From positions 1 through 7,287 of the forward strand of contig JAJCYF010000200.1 of the NCBI GenBank assembly GCA_029263035.1: a DNA stretch of 7,287 nt. Reading direction: 5' to 3'. This document shows, piece by piece, positions 5,754 through 7,287 of the stretch. Source of the DNA: Actinomycetes bacterium (GTDB taxonomy: Bacteria > Actinomycetota > CADDZG01 > JAHWKV01). Under the pieces are notes generated by a model that searched no databases, was not told the DNA's origin, and was given only the letters and a program-made list of their open reading frames with translations. A program made the translations under genes and the position numbers. Each line of letters opens with the position of its first letter. Position 1 is the first letter of the stretch.

Positions 5754-6473
5754 CTAGTCGGCGTCCGCGGCCAGCTCAAGCTTCTTGGCGGCAGTCGGAT
5801 CAATCCGCACGCCGGGGCTCATGGTGGAGGACACCGCCATCGTCTTGATGTACTTGCCCTTGGCGGCCGATGGCTTGGCCCTGATGATCTCGTCGACCAC
5901 AGTCAGGTAGTTGGCTGCGAGGTCCTCCACCGGGAACGACGCCTTACCGATGACGGCGTGGACGTTGGCCTGCCGGTCGGTCTTGTATTCGATCTTGCCC
6001 GCCTTGAACTCCCGGACGGTCTTGGCGACATCGGTGGTCACGGTGCCCGACTTGGGGTTGGGCATGAGACCCCGGGGGCCCAGGATCTTTCCGAGCTTGC
6101 CGACGACCGGCATCATGTCCGGCGTGGCGATGGCGATGTCGAAGTCCGTCCAGCCCTTCTCGATCCGCTCGGCGAGGTCCTTGTCACCGACGACGTCGGC
6201 GCCGGCCTCTTCCGCCTCACGGGCCCGTTCGGCCTGCGCGAATACCGCGACACGCAGCGTCTTGCCGGTGCCTTTGGGCAGGCTGACGGTGCCCCGGACC
6301 TGCTGGTCCGCCTTGCGGACGTCCAAGCCGAGAAGAACACTGAGCTCAACCGTCTCGTCGAACTTGGCTGCGGCCATGTCCTTGACCAGCTGGAGCGCCT
6401 CGCCGGGCTCGTAGAGTTTGCTTCGGTCGTATTTGGCGAATGCCGCGTCGTAACGTTTGCCCTTGTTGCTCAT
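5754..6473 (-). CDS. rplA: 50S ribosomal protein L1
   Basis: The product is a 239-aa protein of normal length that forms the mobile L1 stalk at the E site and, in many bacteria, represses its own operon by binding mRNA. Signature parts are FDETVELSVLLGLD (38-51), VRGTVSLPKGTGK (59-71), the strongly conserved LGPRGLMPNPKSGTVT (131-146) and STMSPGVRID (216-225). The ATG is preceded by GGGAGG at a suitable distance. rplK lies 69 nt upstream with a hairpin between. The usual next gene, rplJ, is displaced by about 3.3 kb of regulatory genes. Confidence 0.97.
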   Translation of the reverse strand: MSNKGKRYDAAFAKYDRSKLYEPGEALQLVKDMAAAKFDETVELSVLLGLDVRKADQQVRGTVSLPKGTGKTLRVAVFAQAERAREAEEAGADVVGDKDLAERIEKGWTDFDIAIATPDMMPVVGKLGKILGPRGLMPNPKSGTVTTDVAKTVREFKAGKIEYKTDRQANVHAVIGKASFPVEDLAANYLTVVDEIIRAKPSAAKGKYIKTMAVSSTMSPGVRIDPTAAKKLELAADAD

Positions 6474-6493
6474 CTTTTGTTGCCTCCCGGGTC

Positions 6494-6517
6494 GAAGAGG
6501 GCCCAGTGCCCTTCTTC
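6494..6517 (-). other. Hairpin in the rplK-rplA spacer
   Basis: On the minus strand GAAGAAGGGC pairs with GCCCTCTTC, a 9-bp stem with one bulged A and a 5-nt loop, about 20 nt before the rplA start. There is no T-tract, so it is not an intrinsic terminator. With only 22 nt between nusG and rplK, this spacer is one possible place for mRNA-level control of rplA. Identity as an L1-binding site is unproven. Confidence 0.4.
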
Positions 6518-6542
6518 TCCTGCCCTATAGCCAGCTCTGGGG

Positions 6543-6971
6543 CTAGGCTACGTTGATTCCCATCGAGCGGGCAGTGCCCTCGATGATTTTTGCTGCTGCC
6601 TCGATGTCGGTGGCGTTGAGGTCCCCCATCTTCGTCTCGGCAATCTTGCGGATCTGGTCACCGGTTACGGTGCCGACCTTGGTACGGTTGGGCTCGGACG
6701 AACCCTTGTCCACGCCGGCCGCCTGACGAAGCAGGTTGGCCGCCGGGGGCGACTTCAGCACGAAGTCAAAGGTGCGGTCGTCGTAGATGGTGACGACCAC
6801 CGGGATGACCATCCCCTGCTGGGAAGCGGTCTTCTCGTTGTACTGACGCACGAAGTCCATGATCGCCACGCCGTGCGGGCCGAGTGCGGTGCCCACGGGG
6901 GGCGCCGGTGTTGCCTGCCCGGCAGGGATCTGCAGCTTCGCGATTGCCAGGACCTTCTTCTTCTTAGCCAT
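6543..6971 (-). CDS. rplK: 50S ribosomal protein L11
   Basis: The product is a 142-aa protein of usual length that forms the GTPase-associated region with L10 and 23S rRNA. The Pro-rich N-terminal domain PAGQATPAPPVGTALGPHG (16-34) includes the prolines around 22-25 linked to thiopeptide sensitivity. The C-terminal RNA-binding domain shows KVGTVTGDQIRKIAETKMGDL (98-118, quoted by key residues) and ends EGTARSMGI. The start ATG leads into MAKKKK with AAGGAA upstream. The gap to nusG is 22 nt, so it is cotranscribed with nusG. Confidence 0.97.
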   Translation of the reverse strand: MAKKKKVLAIAKLQIPAGQATPAPPVGTALGPHGVAIMDFVRQYNEKTASQQGMVIPVVVTIYDDRTFDFVLKSPPAANLLRQAAGVDKGSSEPNRTKVGTVTGDQIRKIAETKMGDLNATDIEAAAKIIEGTARSMGINVA

Positions 6972-6993
6972 TGGTTTTCCGTTCCTTAGATAT

Positions 6994-7287
6994 CTACAGC
7001 TTGGCGACCTGCTCGAACGAAAGCTCCACCGGGGTCTCCCGGCCGAACACGTTTACGAGCACCTTGAGCTTGGACTGATCCACGTTGATCTCCGAGATGG
7101 TCCCGGTGAAGTTGGAGAAGGGCTCGGTGACCACCCTCACGCTCTCGCCCTCCTCGAACTCCAGGCGGGGCTTGAGCTTTTCGACCGGCTTGACCCGAAG
7201 GATCTTCTCGACCTCTTTGGGAGCCAGCGGGATGGGCTTGGCCCCGGACCCGACGAAGCCGGTAACCCCCGGGGTGTTGCGCACGAC
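6994..7287 (-). CDS. nusG: Transcription termination/antitermination factor NusG, C-terminal part (runs off window)
   Basis: The last 97 residues are visible, with the start beyond the right edge. RNTPGVTGFVG is the conserved end of the NGN domain, which binds the RNA polymerase clamp. After a Lys/Pro linker (APKEVEKILRVKPVEK), the KOW domain runs from FEEGESVRVV through FSNFTGTISEIN to LSFEQVAKL. The KOW domain contacts Rho or ribosomal protein uS10. The position directly before rplK is the usual bacterial one. Confidence 0.95.
   Translation of the reverse strand, partial: VVRNTPGVTGFVGSGAKPIPLAPKEVEKILRVKPVEKLKPRLEFEEGESVRVVTEPFSNFTGTISEINVDQSKLKVLVNVFGRETPVELSFEQVAKL

Noticed and set aside
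5618..5756. SigB-type promoter (GTTT...GGGTA) that would make the module self-regulated
   Set aside because: A GTTTTT and a CGGTAT can be found, but about 25 nt apart instead of about 14, so the match fails.

Overview
This high-GC window is a stretch of the conserved secE-nusG-rplK-rplA-rplJ-rplL-rpoB chromosomal region, read almost entirely on the minus strand. The ribosomal protein sequences (Ala/Pro-rich L10 tail, Gly-rich L12 hinge) and the family of RsbW-like ATPase and small partner protein point to Actinomycetota, probably a poorly sampled lineage. That placement is inference from sequence character, not from a tree.

Layout in minus-strand order, from right to left. First come the 3' end of nusG (6994-7287), rplK (6543-6971) and rplA (5754-6473). 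A 136-nt spacer with unusual repeats and dyads follows. Then come an RsbW-like HATPase (5072-5617) and an uncharacterised 163-aa protein (4584-5075), overlapping by 4 nt. On the plus strand, converging on these two with overlapping stop codons, are a STAS anti-sigma-factor antagonist (2656-2970) and a PAS/GAF-like/PP2C (SpoIIE/RsbU-type) phosphatase (2974-4587). A 245-nt divergent intergenic region holds a folded candidate rplJ leader. Then rplJ (1760-2410), rplL (1357-1749), an ornithine cyclodeaminase/alanine dehydrogenase-family gene (340-1323) and the first 18 codons of rpoB (1-54) follow on the minus strand. rpoB starts at TTG behind a strong Shine-Dalgarno sequence and two tandem sigma-70-type promoters.

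The striking point is that the normally contiguous rplKA-rplJL-rpoB cluster is interrupted twice. A complete partner-switching set (kinase-type ATPase, STAS antagonist, PP2C phosphatase and a small partner, but no sigma factor) sits between rplA and rplJ. A metabolic dehydrogenase-like gene sits between rplL and rpoB. The ATPase pair follows the nusG-rplK-rplA direction and could be read from it. The STAS-phosphatase pair shares a divergent control region with rplJL. This suggests, as inference, that a stress or sigma-factor switch is physically and perhaps transcriptionally tied to ribosome and RNA polymerase synthesis.
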